From Ahaetulla prasina (lineage: Eukaryota; Chordata; Lepidosauria; Squamata; Colubridae), in the NCBI RefSeq assembly GCF_028640845.1, contig NC_080540.1, positions 227,214,794 through 227,278,793 of the forward strand: a DNA stretch of 64,000 nucleotides, written 5' to 3'. Below are positions 10,481-64,000 of this stretch, piece by piece. The stretch's first letter is position 1, and each line of letters starts with the position of its first letter. Under the pieces are notes generated by a model. It had not been told where the DNA came from. It ran no database searches and was given only the letters and a program-made list of their open reading frames with translations. The position numbers and the translations under genes are program-made.

Positions 10481-13400
10481 TATCCTTTCATATTAACACA
10501 CTTTATTAAAACACATTTGCTTTTGTAGGCTTCAGCTCACTTCATCAGAAGCATGGAGTGATCTTAGCTCAAAGAAGCTAAACGTTTTAATAAAATCTGG
10601 TAATCTGAAAGGTGCTACTAGATTCCTCCGGATTTTTGGCTATTATACACAGCTCTTTTCCTACATTGGATTAGGAAAATAACTGAGAACACTATTGATG
10701 CACAAATGTAATGTAATGTTTAAATGATATGTACAAAACTGTTATCACAGAATTACAATTTATATTTGATTGACTGGTTATTAAAGTTTTTGAATGATGT
10801 GCACAACCAATATTATTCTGAAATCACAAATGAAATCAAGACCTCATGCATAAGGACAGGAGCCAGACAGATGCAAGAGCTCAGTAAACATAGTTTTTGA
10901 GAACCCTCCTCTCTTGAAAGTCTCTTGTGTCTTTTAAAATCTTGAACCGGAACACTTTAAAAGTAGTCTCCAATCCAGCCTGAAAGACTGTATCCAGAAA
11001 CTTCCTTGAATATGTGAAAATATTTATGCCAAAAAACAGAATCTGCTTGAATTTCCATTTAAACAGAGCCAAAGTGAATGGAATAAAATGAAAAAGAAAT
11101 CTGGACAATGCTTTACTTGTGCTTTACAACATAATCCTATCATGTTCACTTAGAAATAAATCCAAGCTCAAAAAGTTTTACTTTGTGCAAGCACTTATAT
11201 GGCTGCAACAATGGAAATTCAAAATTGAGTAGGTTTCAAACTCTTAAAGCACTTCAATATTTTTGTTAAATATTTGAAATTCCTTATATCAGGAAAGTAG
11301 AATATTTCAATTCTATTAGATCAAACAAAAAAAAAATCACTTGAAAAAATAATTATGGAAGAACTTTTCTTTGCATTACACAAAATTCCCTGAGTTTTTC
11401 TTCCTTTATATGGAATATGAAATCCTCAATCAGATGAATGCAGTTCAAAAACAGACTGATGTTGAACCTGATGCCTCGTGTTGCTTTCAACTTGATGCTA
11501 CTATAATTTGGTTAACCGGGGAATCCCACCACCAAGCATTTACCACAATATTCTACAAAACCAAAATGCAGTTTCTGTACAATAAATTTTATATCAATGT
11601 ACAAAATGTGCAATGTATCATCCAAAGCCATTAAAGACAGTCAAACTGTCTCTTAAAATGCTATTGGGGAAAAAATCAGCCATCAATAACAGGATAACAG
11701 ACATTTTACAAAATGTAACTATTCATAATTTCAACCTCCCTGCCCCTTTGTTGCTTAACATAATTTCTTACTCTTTAAAATAAAATTAAGGTTTTACCTG
11801 AGCAAATTATGGTAGATAGTGGGATGGCTCCTCTCATATAGGGACTTCCTATCACCTCCCACCAATAGAACTATGGTTTGTGCATGGATTCTCCAAAATA
11901 GATTGGTCTTGTTCCCTTATCAGTGAGCCAGACTGAGGAAGTTGGCATGTTTGGAAGGGGAGCTTTGCATATATGCCAGACCTAGTCAGTCCACTTTGAT
12001 ATATATTAGTGCTCATAGTGGCACAAACAATTTTAAACTGGCACTCACAGGCTGGACATCTGCACTTTGAGGTACTTGTTTAATCCCATACAAGATTCAC
12101 ATTGCTGTACCTTCTTCTATGCTTGAGGTAGGTAGGTAAGTAAACTGACTATAGAGGCTTACAGAATATGGCCACCTACCCTACATTTTGTTATAAATGC
12201 ATTTCAAGTTTTAATTTGGCTTCTATAGCAAAGAGCCACTGCTTCTTTGACCAAACTTACTCATCCGATATTGGGAATTTAATTGAGTTCAAATTTGCTT
12301 AAAAGAAACTTTATATTTCAAAAGCAAGGCTTGGCGGTCAAAGTATGGAAAAAGGAATTCAATTCACTTGCTTTCCTCTGAATTTTTATGGCCAATCCTT
12401 AAGTTAACATAGAGTTTGAAAGCACAAGAGTGCTAGAAACAGCGTACTATTTTGCAAACATGAAGTTGTGCCACTGATACTGACAAGCATAAATCTGCAG
12501 GGACTAACTCTTATTTCACAATGTAGGCAGTGTAATCGCAACCAATTTCTATTACATGACTGAATGATCACATACAGCCAAATGATCCAATAGCCTAAGA
12601 AAAGATGGGCCATGATTATCCTGGTAACATCACAGACATACTTCTCTTTTCAGGTGAATGAATCATCCTATAAAAGTTAAGGAAATAAAAAGACTAACAA
12701 GGATTAAGCTGCTAAAATATGGTTTCAATCTTTGCACCTTTAGGAGACATAGTTAAACTTTACAAGTCCACAAATACAAAGTAGGAAAATAGACGACTAT
12801 TTACTTATTTAAAAAAGCAATTTTAACATCTTTTCTTTAAAAAAAATACTTATCTGTCCCCCCGCCCCAAAATATATATATATATACAGTGCATTACACT
12901 GCCTCAACAGGCATATCTGCTTCTTTTACCGACCTGCCACTGGCTCAGATAGGCATATGGTTGCTCAATCAAGTACTAAACCTATGATTTGTTCTTTTCA
13001 CTGGAGCCATAACGCCTTGACATGGTAAAAACTAGCTAAACTAGCATAAAAAAAAAAAGCAAGCCCTTGTGTAAGCCATGAGAAAGCATGCGAAACCATT
13101 TTGTTTCCTATAGAAAAGGCAAACAGGAATTCCTGGGGGACTTTTTGGAATGTAATCCACAGGCACTCAGAATTGCTTTACGAATTCTGGCAGGATAGAG
13201 ATGTCTTCCACATTCTGCAAAAGTTTCCTTTTTTGGATGCCACACTGAAAGTCTGGGGATCTTTCACGATATAAAGGCAATTCCAAGAACCAGTTGTGCT
13301 ATTTTCTCCTCTTATCTTGAAAGCTCTTTGCTTCTCTACTATGTCTTTTTATATTGAATGCATATTCTTAAAAGAACTGCATAATCATATACAAGAAATA

Positions 13401-14084
13401 CGCAATGGGCAAATGAACAAATGAATCACGTCTACTTATAGGAAACACAATGGACAAATGGAGACTAAAAAAAAGTGTAGAAATCATGTCTGTAGGCATT
13501 GCTAAGCTTCAATTCAAACATTTGTTCCTCTTCAAAGTGATGCCTTTAGGAATGTGCTTTTCTTTAACACTTGTGCTGAAGCCAAATAGTATACATTCTG
13601 CAAGTAAGCTACTATTTAAGGGCACAATTCTATCTGTTTTCTTAGAATAAGTCTCAAGAAATTAATAGGGTATACCCCATGGAATAGACAATATAGCATT
13701 GCAGCCTAAATTTTCTTCAGCTGAGAAAAGAAAAATTCTGTAGACCAACTCTCCACCTTTCCATGACTTTTCTTCTTGACATTTTGATCTGTAAATCCAT
13801 TTACAGGCGATCCTGACTGTCTACTCTTTTACTCTTTTAAAAAAGGAACTCCTTTTTCTATCAAAGTGCTTTCCATTGGTGCATTGTGGTAGCATTCCTG
13901 ATGACGAAGCTAAAGCAGAAGTCTTCACCGTTTGCATGTTCTGATGGGATGATTTCCCCAAAGTCTCCCAAATTCAAAGATGGGAAGAAGATGTATGGGA
14001 AGGCCGATAGACTGCAACGGCTTAAGGAGCAAAGTACATTTGCTCTGCATGTTTTCATGTCCCCTTGGATCAAGTTCAGGATTT
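10480..14084 (-). other. JAK2: Presumed JAK2 3' UTR
   Basis: About 3.6 kb of AT-rich, low-repeat sequence follows the JAK2 stop. It lacks the dense transposon content of the regions on both sides, which fits a retained 3' UTR. There are many ATTTA elements in sense orientation. Short open frames here are chance. A repeat-like stretch near 10520-10660 may mark the far edge. Confidence 0.45.
10502..10507 (-). terminator. JAK2: Candidate JAK2 polyadenylation signal
   Basis: TTTATT on the plus strand is AATAAA in JAK2 sense. Scanning leftward from the stop codon, it is the first canonical AATAAA I find, about 3.6 kb downstream. Two ATTAAA variants occur earlier (12079-12084 and near 12212-12217). 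The resulting 3' UTR length is in the range I recall for the long mammalian JAK2 mRNA, but the site is not proven. Confidence 0.4.
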
Positions 14085-55690
<41,606 letters not shown>

Positions 55691-57080
55691 ATGAGCTCGG
55701 TCTGTAAAGTCTTTATCACATAGAACTTGGTATTAAAAGATGCTTAACTGGCGGCACCCACAAGGTTTCACTCTTCCTTTGGATTTTAAATCTCAAAAGA
55801 TGATCAATTAATTTTTTTTAAAAAGCAAATATCTAGACAGACAGCATTATATCTCAGTAACTCTTTTCAGCAATTTTTAAATAATGTTATACCAATACAA
55901 GAGGTATAAACAAACATTATACAGAAAGGAATAGGACTGGGTGTCCCTTTAACAGCAGTCACTGTATAACCTCCCTTAACTACTGGCTTTGATTTCACAA
56001 GTTGGATATATATTCACATGCTAAAAATAGAGAAGATAAACTAAATGGAGACTGTTAATGGTGTCTCTCTGCAAAGAAAAGGCTCTTTGGCCCAGTAGAT
56101 GCTCATCTGATCAGAATGAGAGTTGATTTCCAGGAATTTTATAGTTAACACATGCACATGCATGCACACAGGCACAATGCCATGCCAATCTGTCCCAGAA
56201 AACTGGAGAATCTTTGTAACACTGTGGGACAGTTCAATGTGAACAAGAAAATTACAAAACTCAGCTTCCTCCTTGAATTAGGAAATTTTAATATATGTAA
56301 TTGGATAGCAAAAATCCCCGCCCCAAATTCTTCTCAAATCCTTGTCAACATTTTTCCTTATATAGAGAGTACACTGTTTGAATGGCTTTATTCCTTTAAA
56401 CCCAATTGCTCAAATTATTATCAATGACCTACAAATACATTGGAAATTAAAAATCCATTTTAGAAAGAATATATGTATTTATAGTCATATTTGATTTTTT
56501 CTCCTTGGTTTTTTGTACCTGCAGAATGTTCCCCTCAAAAGCCTATTATTGTGAAAAATACAAAACAATGAACTATACTGGTCTAGTTGTCTTTATGAAT
56601 TGAGAAAGAGAGGGTTGAAATATCAATCCTATAGACAGATCAACACATGTCAATCTGCCACCTCAAATTTGAAAATTCAAATAGCTATATTTTATTCTAC
56701 TTCCAGCTACAAAGCTAGATTGTAATGCTAACATAATAACTATGAATAATAAAATTATCTGAGGAGGCCCTTGAATTCATCTGCAGATCCTTCCATCTGT
56801 TCTATGTGAAGGCCCTTGAATCAAGATGAAGTCAGTGATTCCTAGGGTTAAAAAACTGTTCCAGACATAACTATACTTTATGATGGAGATTATGTATCTG
56901 TTTGTATATTTTAATTGCAAGCTGCTTTGGAAACCAGTTCTAACTGGTTTAATAAATTATGGATATAATTAATTCATGACAAGTAAACCTTATTTATTAA
57001 TGTACCTTCTCATTCCTTACAAAGGAGTCTAAGTAGCAATAAATTATGTCAAGATTATCAGAAGTACAGAAGCAGGTAAT
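55691..57080. other. Intron 3, segment without recognised elements
   Basis: AT-rich, nothing recognised. Confidence 0.4.
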
Positions 57081-57650
57081 ATAGAATAGAATAGAATAGA
57101 ATAGAATAGAATAGAATAGAATAGAATAGAATAGAATAGAATAGAATAGAATTTTTTATTGGCCAAGTGTGGTTGGACACATAAGGAATTTGTCTTGGTG
57201 CATATGCTCTCAGCGTACATAAAAGAAAAGATATGTTCATCAAGGATCATAAAGTACAACACTTAATGATAGTCATAGGGTACAAATAAGCAATCAGAAA
57301 ACAATATCAATATAAATCGTAAGGATACAAGTAACAAAGTTACAGTCATAAGTGGAAGAAGATGGGTGATGGGAACGATGAGAAGATTAATAGTAGTGCA
57401 GATTTAGTAATAGTTTGACAGTGTTGAGGGAATTATTTGTTTAGCAAAGTGATGGCGTTCGGGAATAAACTGTTCTTGTGTCTAGTTGTTCTGGTGTGCA
57501 GTGCTCTATAGCGTCGTTTTGAGGGTAGGAGTTGAAACAGTTTATGTCCAGGATGTGAGGGGTCCGTAGTGGTTGTGAGGGGTGAGAGCATTTCACCAAC
57601 GCAGCCTTTGGCGGCTTCATCTTGGATCATTTAGAGGGTAATTGAAGCAC
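57081..57650 (-). mobile_element. CR1/L3-type LINE 3' part with (AATAG)n tail, copy 3
   Basis: (AATAG)n at 57081-57151, then the LINE end in reverse (TTTGTCTTGGTGCATATGCT, GAGCAC...CTATAGCG) and on the minus strand a short RT tail, DPSHPGHKLFQLLPSKRRYR and TRHKNSLFPNAITLLNK (57630-57433). The tail matches the CR1/L3-type element at 53.2 kb. Confidence 0.88.
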
Positions 57651-59976
57651 TTGGAGGTTTATCTGTGTCTTCAGGGTCACCTGAGTACTACTCCTGATTC
57701 CTGTAGTCTGCAATTTTTTCTCTGGAAATCCATTCATACTCCCACACCATTCAAAGAGTGTTCATCCCAAATTTTATAGCGAAACTTCTCCAAAAGAAAA
57801 AACAAGAAAATCCAGCTGCCACCTTTGGGACAACCATGACCTGGATGACTGAAAATCTCTACATACTTTGTGCTAAATGTTCTGAGCTTGAAATATGCTG
57901 ACTTCAAAGCAGCTATTTCCTTAGTGTTTTGAGCAAAAGTCAAAATATGTGTGTTCTGAGAGTTTTGTACACCCACAATACAGCTGCGTGTACCTTGTTT
58001 TGTTTCAGAATAAGTGGTTTGCTGCTTGTGGGAAACACAGACTACATATTGTTGCCAGCAGTTTTCAGAACAGTTTTGTGATGCTAAGCAAGTGCTTTAG
58101 TATCCCTATGTAAAATATATATTCAATATTTCTTTCTCTACTGAAGTAGGCATGAATCTTCAAGCTTAAGGGTATGCAAGACACTTGATTTGGATGTGTT
58201 GGGTTGACTTTTGGTTTTCTAGGTTGTCAACTCTCACAGCTGTGAACCCTTATTCAAGACAGGCATCTTCATCTCCTGACCCTCCCGACAGCCTCTGGAT
58301 TTCTAACGAAAGAACAAGTTAATTAGGGGAGCAGTCAGTGCAACTTTCTACTCCACCTGTGCTGAGAGAAGACCCCCCACTTTCCCCCCAACATGACTAA
58401 GGCTGCTGCAAGAACACTTACCTTGAAAACTGGATGCCAATGGCTGTATTGTCAGTTGGTTTCCAAGGGCAACTCAAGATTCCCTTTGTTAAGCACTGAC
58501 ATGTTGTGGGACTAAGGAATTCCTGATATAAAGAGGTAGTCCTCGGACTACTGTGTACAATACACCTAAACATAGGCATGCAATACATTATAGATATTAG
58601 GTCCAAAACAAAAAGAAGCATAAATATCTTACCTCTGTCACACAACTAATGATAAGGATCAGTCATGAGATCTGTCCTATACATGTTTATGTAGTTTAGT
58701 CTTATGTTTCCAAGTGTGCATATCATATTTTGATCTCTACAATTATTTCAAAACTTAAACAGAGAACACCTCTCTATTTCTTCTTCTCAGTGCTTTTAAA
58801 ATGCTTTTAAAGTGCCTTTATTCTTCTCTCTTAGCTGCTTTCTCTACTTCAGGCTAAATTTCTGCTGTTCTAGAAGCAAACTTCTAATCAGTTATGAGTC
58901 AGCAGAGACTATGTTCATATTTATAATTTTGAATTTATACTTTATAATAATTAAAACAATGCAATAATTTATCATCTTTAATGATGATTTAAATATCCAG
59001 GTACTGAATTCAAGAGATTACATATGTTGGACTTTTCACTTGAACAGAAATTATGCATTCTAATTGTTTTTCTAGACACAGGTTGTTAGTGTTTTGTTGT
59101 TCACCAAATGTTTTGTTCAATCATTATACATCAGCCCCTTCGTGTTACAATTTTAACATAAATGTAATTATTGCTCCCTATCTATTAAGAAGAGAATGCT
59201 AGTAGATCTTCAAGTAGAAATGCAGGAATTACCATGTTGGTTAAGAAGTGTTTGGCAATACAGAGGATTTTTAAAAATCATATAATAGATATTAAAAGAA
59301 AGACATGAAATGAAATACTATTTCCTGGACAAATAATGGCAAAAACTAGTCAACACCATATCAAAATATAAAGTCTGAAAAGGCACATGAGCTAAGGCAA
59401 TGAATGTGAGATGTGAAAAGCTGCAGGACTGTGCTACCTGTGAACTTTAAATAATAGTATTTTCAAACCAATTAGTGCATTTTCACATCAATTTGCACAC
59501 TTATATACAAAGGTTTAAGCAGGATATTTTGAGTTGCCTTGGAATATGTATACTTAAGCTTTCTCAGGGTATGTTTAAACAACTGAACTTTTATTAGCAA
59601 TGTTTATGGATTTCAAATATGGAGGATAGCAGATATTACCAAGAAGATAACATTTAAACATACTCTTAATATAATCCAATTACGAATAGGTTCTTCTGAG
59701 AGGTATGCAAAGCCTTTGAGTTTTGGACTATTTTGGAAGCATTTCAAGCTCAAAATACTTCCATGATGATCTAAACAATCCATTTTCAATTTAGACTAAT
59801 GGCTTCAAATTTGAAATGGAATTACTTTTAAATAAAATATGTTTTACATACTTGTATTTCTACAATACTGGTTATCAGTGATGTAGTCTAGCAGTACAAC
59901 AAGTTTTTTTTTTAAACAGGAAAAAAAATTAACTGGGTTTATTTTAGCTTCTCAATTCTCGCATTCCGCTTTATAA
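57651..59976. other. Intron 3, segment without recognised elements
   Basis: 2.3 kb of AT-rich sequence. A minus-strand open stretch at 58645-58418 ends in a donor-like CAAG|gtaagt, but nothing ties it to JAK2. No repeat recognised. Confidence 0.4.
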
Positions 59977-60256
59977 TTTTTTTATTTTATTTTATTTTAT
60001 TTTATTTGCATTTATATCCTGCCCTTCTTCGAAGACTCAGGGCGGCTTACACTATGTCAAGCAATAGTCTTCATCCATTTGTATATTATATACAAAGTCA
60101 ACTTATTGCCCCCAACAATCTGGGTCCTCATTTTACCTACCTTATAAAGGATGGAAGGCTGAGTCTACCTTGGGCCTGGTGGGACTTGAACTTGCAGTAA
60201 TTGCAAGCAGCTGTGTTAATAACAGACTGCATTAGTCTGTTGAGCCACCAGAGGCT
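59977..60256 (-). mobile_element. tRNA-derived SINE with LINE-like 3' end, copy 6
   Basis: Reverse-oriented full copy with a (TTTTA)n tail at 59989-60006, TCGAAGACTCAGGGCGGC, GGGTCCTCATTTTACCTACC and head GAGCCACCAGAGGC. Confidence 0.82.
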
Positions 60257-60304
60257 TTAAAATAATAATAATATAAAATGGGAGAAATTCAATATATTCT
60301 ATTT

Positions 60305-60492
60305 CAGAAGTCTCCAACCCCGAGTCTGTGGATTGGCACCAATCCGCAGCATGCCAGAAACCAGGCCACGCAAACATGAGAAGCCCCATCTGCAGGATGC
60401 AGGCAGCACATGAAACCACGCCCCCTCTGGTCTGCGGAAAAACCTCTCTCCATGGAACCAGTCCCTGGGGCCTAAAAAGTTGGAGGCCACTG
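60305..60492. mobile_element. hAT-type element, AGTCTCCAACC end, TSD 7 of 8
   Basis: Ends CAGAAGTCTCCAACCCC and AAAGTTGGAGGCCACTG; flanks TTCTATTT (60297-60304) and TTCTATAT (60493-60500). GC-rich interior, no coding. Confidence 0.78.
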
Positions 60493-60689
60493 TTCTATAT
60501 TATAAAGTGTTAACAAGATAACTGAATTATAATCCATTTAGGTGCGCATTTTGCTATAGATAGTTAATTTTGATACAGATAGTTAATTTGAAGCTAGAAG
60601 ATTCCAGAATACCATAGTAAATTACAAACACTAAATAAAACCATCACAACACGATTTAACTAAAAAACGTCTTAAGGTTTTCTTTTCTG

Positions 60690-60999
60690 ATCTTCACTTC
60701 TTCAATATGCAGATGATACCCAGTTATATATCTCAACACCCGATTGACCAAGTAATGCTGTCCAAATCTTGCCCGAGTGTCCTTAGGCTGTGGAGGATTA
60801 GATGGGGAAGAATGGGCTTTAACTCAACCCTGGCAACATTGGGTAGCTATGAGTAGCTGAACCTTTCTAGGGCCAATAACATGATACCTTTAGTTTCTTT
60901 GGGATTCATTCACAATTGGGAGTTTTCTTGGACTCACTGTTTCAGCCCAAGAAGAAGTAAGTGGAAGCTATTGCTAACAAGATTTCTGCAGAAATCCAT
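60690..60999 (+). mobile_element. Old LINE (L2/CR1 clade), RT part, left piece
   Basis: Plus strand keeps LQYADDTQLYISTPD with stops after it, a decayed LNPGN-like piece, and LGVFLDSLFQPKKK (compare NLGVLLDERLSLEDH). Cut at about 60999 by a younger LINE in the opposite direction. Continues at 62610. Confidence 0.65.
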
Positions 61000-62336
61000 C
61001 TTTATTTATTTATTTATTCAAATTTATATACCGCCCTATCTCCCGAAGGACTCAGGGCGGTGTACAGGCATTTAAAAGACATATAAATACAATATAAAAC
61101 AATTAAAAAACTGATTCTAACAAGCCCGTAAATTTAGAATTAAAATATCAAATAAAACCCAATTTAAAACCAATAATTTAAAATCTAGCTCAGCCCTGCA
61201 CAATTAAATAAATACGTTTTAAGCCCGCGGCGGAAGGTCCGGAGGTCCGAAAGCTGACGAAGTCCGGGGGGTAGTTCATTCCAGAGGGTGGGGCCCCACA
61301 GAAGGCCCTTCCCTGGGTGTCGCCAGACGACATTGCAGCGCCGGCGGCACCCTGAGAGACCCTCTCTGTGAGGCGCGGGTCGGTGAGAGATATTCGGTAG
61401 CAGTAGGCGGTCCCGTAAGTAGCCCGGCCCAATGCCATGGGCGCTTTAAAGGTGGTCACCAAAACCTTGAAGCGCACCGGAAAGCCACAGGTAGCCAGTG
61501 CAGCCTGCGCAGGATGGGTGTTATCACGGGAGCCACGAGGGCTCCATCTATCACCAGCGCAGCCGCATTCTGGACTAACTGTAGCCTCGGATGCCCTTCA
61601 AGGGGAGCCCCATGTAGAGAGCATTGCAGTAATCCAGGCGAGGCGTCACGAGTGCGTGGTGACCGTGCATAGGGCATCCCGGTCCAGAAAGGCGCAACTG
61701 GCGTACCAGGCGAACCTGGTAGAACGCTCTCCTGGAGCGGCCGTCAAATGGTCTTCTAGAGACAGCCGTTCATCCAGGAGGACGCCTAAGTTGCGGACCC
61801 TTTCCATCGGGGCCAATGACTCGCCACCGATGGTCAGCCGCGGATTTAGCTGACTGTATCGGGATGCCGGCATCCACAGCCACTCTGTCTTGGAGGGATT
61901 GGGGTTGAGCCTATTTCTCCCCATCCAGGCCCGTACGGCCCCCCGGCACCGGGGCAGCACTTGATAACCGTTGGGGTGGTCCGGTGTAGAAAAGTACAGC
62001 TGGGTGTCATCCGCATACAGCTGGTACTTCACACCGAAACCACTGATGATCTCACCCAGCGGCTTCATGTAGATGTTAAACAGAAGGGGCGAGAGGATCG
62101 ACCCCTGCGGCACCCCACAAGTGAGGCGCCTCGGGGCCGACCTCTGCCCCCCCGTCAACACCGACTGCGACCGGTCGGAGAGATAGGAGGAGAACCACCG
62201 ATAAACGGTGCCTCCCACTCCCAATCCCCCCAACCGGCGCAGCAGGATACCATGGTCGATGGTATCGAAAGCCGCTGAGAGGTCTAATAGGACCAGGGCA
62301 GAGGAGCAACCCCTGTCCCTGGCCCTCCAGAGATCT
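61000..62336 (-). mobile_element. LINE (L2/CR1 clade), 3' part, inserted in an older LINE
   Basis: Minus strand: LDLSAAFDTIDHGILLRRL, GVPQGSILSPLLFNIYMKPL, YADDTQLYFSTPD (open 62383-61646), then frameshifted C-terminal parts, and a 3' hairpin with (TTTA)n tail at about 61000-61050. 5' truncated within the RT palm. Confidence 0.87.
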
Positions 62337-62436
62337 TGAGAAGCAGTTGTACCTTTCCCTTGACGGTGAGGCCTTTCAGACACTCACACTTTGATCACCT
62401 AACATATAAACTAATAACAAAGGAAAATATTTGTAG

Positions 62437-62612
62437 TTCAGGGTTGAAATGAGGAGTCATTGGTACTCTCTGAGCTTTGTTGCTTTCTTGAGAATGTTTA
62501 ATTACCCAAACAAGGTAACAACATCAGTGCTAGTCTGATGATGTTAACTAGTTTGGATAATGAAATGTCTGCAAGAAAACAACCAAGCTCAGAGAGTGCC
62601 AAAGACCCTTCA
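62437..62612. mobile_element. Penelope-like remnant: inverted pair with hammerhead-like cores (family B), copy 3
   Basis: Plus strand: CTGATGA (62535-62541), then TGTTAACTAGTTTGGATAAT, GAAA (62562-62565) and TGTC. The left arm is the inverted counterpart (TTTAATTACCCAAACAAGGT). The following TCTGCAAGAAAACAACCAAG matches copies at 33.9 and 43.4 kb. Confidence 0.5.
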
Positions 62613-63190
62613 TATAAACTACTGCAATGCAGCCTAGTTGGAGTTGTCCTTGAAAATCACTTGGAAGCTGTAGAATGCAATAGCATGGGCAATTTTGGGT
62701 ATATCTCATCAGGTCACTGTAATAGCTTCGCTCAATGAGCTGCAATTGTTACCAGTCAAGGGAAGGGCATAATTCAAGTACTAATTATGACCAATAAGCA
62801 CTGCTTTGTGGCATAGGGCCTGGTTATCTAAAGGACCAGCCGTTCTCCATGACTTTTGCATGGGCTATACAATTGGCTAGAGATGGCATGCTCCAGGTCC
62901 CATCCATCTGATGGGATCTAGGAAACATACTTTCTCTGCCAAAGCTTCTGTCTTTTGATATATCATCCTCTCCTTGGGCTACATTGCCCCTCTCCCTTAG
63001 ACAATCCATGGTCAAAACAGGTCTGAAACCTGGCTGTCTCTCCAATGTCCCACATGGCTGATTGTCTTTTAATGGTTGTTTCCTTCCAGATTTTTTTTTG
63101 GGGGGGGGGCATTTGTATTGTATTCTACTACTGTTTTTAATGTATGTTGCCTAGAGCTGGGTGGCCTTATAAATTATTTAATATATTGTA
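62613..63190 (+). mobile_element. Old LINE (L2/CR1 clade), C-terminal and 3' piece
   Basis: Degenerate YCNAA, ELQLLPVKGR (compare LHWLPVAFR) and GPGYLKDQ motifs in the same direction as the piece at 60.69 kb, ending with a CTAGAGCTGGGTGGCCTTAT-like 3' end near 63170. Probably the right part of the same old copy. Confidence 0.5.
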
Positions 63191-64000
63191 TTAATGAATA
63201 CTAATGAATGAATGAATTAATATTAAATAATTCTCAGCATGTCATTGTTTATTTTTATGGTTCATTCAATTCTTTTTAAATAAATCCATCATAACCCTGT
63301 GAAAACTAGTCTATAAGATGATATGAAGACCAATTCTAATGTGGCTGAGATAGCACAATTAAAAAACACACACCTTGTTCTTATGTGGTTATTTGGTAAT
63401 TATTTCATATTGAGAAAATTTACCGTTTGAGTGAAACAGAACAGAATGCTTACTACTACTAATAAAAAGAAAACTACAAATATTTAATTTTTACTAATCA
63501 TATAATTTTTTGAATGTTGCTCACTGAATATAATCTGTAGCTATGCAACCTGCCCCCATCAAAACCAAAAGAATAGGTCCATACATGAAGGTTCAATTAA
63601 ACTGATTTATTGCTAAAATCTATGCACAGGAATCTTCTTAACTAATGGTTGGCACCTGTATAGACTTAGATAAGGGTCAATGGCACTCAAGGAAGGTTGG
63701 AGTTAGTTCTCTTATGGCTACATAGAGATTCTGGGCTGATCCCTCTTTTCACTCTGCCTTCAGGTTCTGCCATCTCTTCTCTTCCATGACTCTGCAGAAA
63801 TTTTAATATGGAAACTAAGTATCAATTCAGACTCAGAAAAGCATTCTGGCACTATGATTATGTATCTGGGATGAAAACCAAGTCAGACAGAGGATTAAGA
63901 TACGTCTGTGACCTTTAGCATTCTTGCCATCACACTGATCATAGCCAAATACTTTCACTTACTGCTTTCTGTAGCAACTGCCAAAGTTAGCAAAATCTTG
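63191..64000. other. Intron 3, right edge of window
   Basis: AT-rich. JAK2 exon 3 not detected. No element recognised. Confidence 0.4.

Noticed and set aside
58418..58645. Minus-strand open stretch ending CAAG|gtaagt, considered as JAK2 exon 3 or a 5' UTR exon
   Set aside because: The peptide has no resemblance to the JAK2 N-terminus, ends in the wrong phase for the exon 4 acceptor if coding, and a UTR exon here would precede exon 3, which is absent from the window.

Overview
The window is a piece of a squamate reptile genome, most likely a snake. Its backbone is the JAK2 tyrosine-kinase gene on the minus strand. Twenty-two coding exons, equivalent to human exons 4-25, lie between 55361 and 14085. 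All have GT-AG borders and compatible phases, and joined they give one open frame of 1056 residues plus a split first codon, the same length as human residues 77-1132. The first coding exon (human exon 3, about 76 residues) and the promoter were not found and should lie beyond 64000. At the left edge is the last coding exon of PLGRKT on the plus strand, so PLGRKT and JAK2 converge tail to tail as in mammals. No relaxin/INSL gene was seen in the roughly 14 kb between them.

The snake call rests on repeats. CR1/L3-type LINE 3' ends run into (AATAG)n microsatellites (33.5, 40.3, 57.1 kb). There are Sauria-type SINEs with a Bov-B-like tail (17.0, 24.6, 27.4 kb), and several LINE copies of the L2/CR1 clade share a 3' end with a tRNA-derived SINE.

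Layout: 1-515, PLGRKT end; 516-10480, intergenic repeats, including a near full-length LINE at 4.8-8.15 kb; about 10.5-14.08 kb, presumed JAK2 3' UTR; 14.09-23.3 kb, JH1 kinase exons; 24.9-36.9 kb, JH2 pseudokinase exons; 38.2-41.1 kb, SH2-like exons; 40.9-55.4 kb, FERM exons; 55.4-64.0 kb, part of intron 3.

The introns record repeated transposon traffic. At least nine hAT-type non-autonomous elements are present, most with readable 8-bp target duplications. A dispersed DNA repeat occurs nine times. There are nested insertions (L1 into CR1, LINE and L1 into SINE, LINE into LINE). Penelope-like remnants carry hammerhead-ribozyme-like cores, often as inverted pairs.

No wholly new biological system was found. 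The points most worth checking are the hammerhead-like Penelope remnants, a LINE whose 3' tail sits about 12 nt from the JAK2 exon 16 splice acceptor, a Pro-to-Leu change in the kinase APE motif, a near-perfect 50-bp hairpin in intron 13, and the missing relaxin-family cluster.
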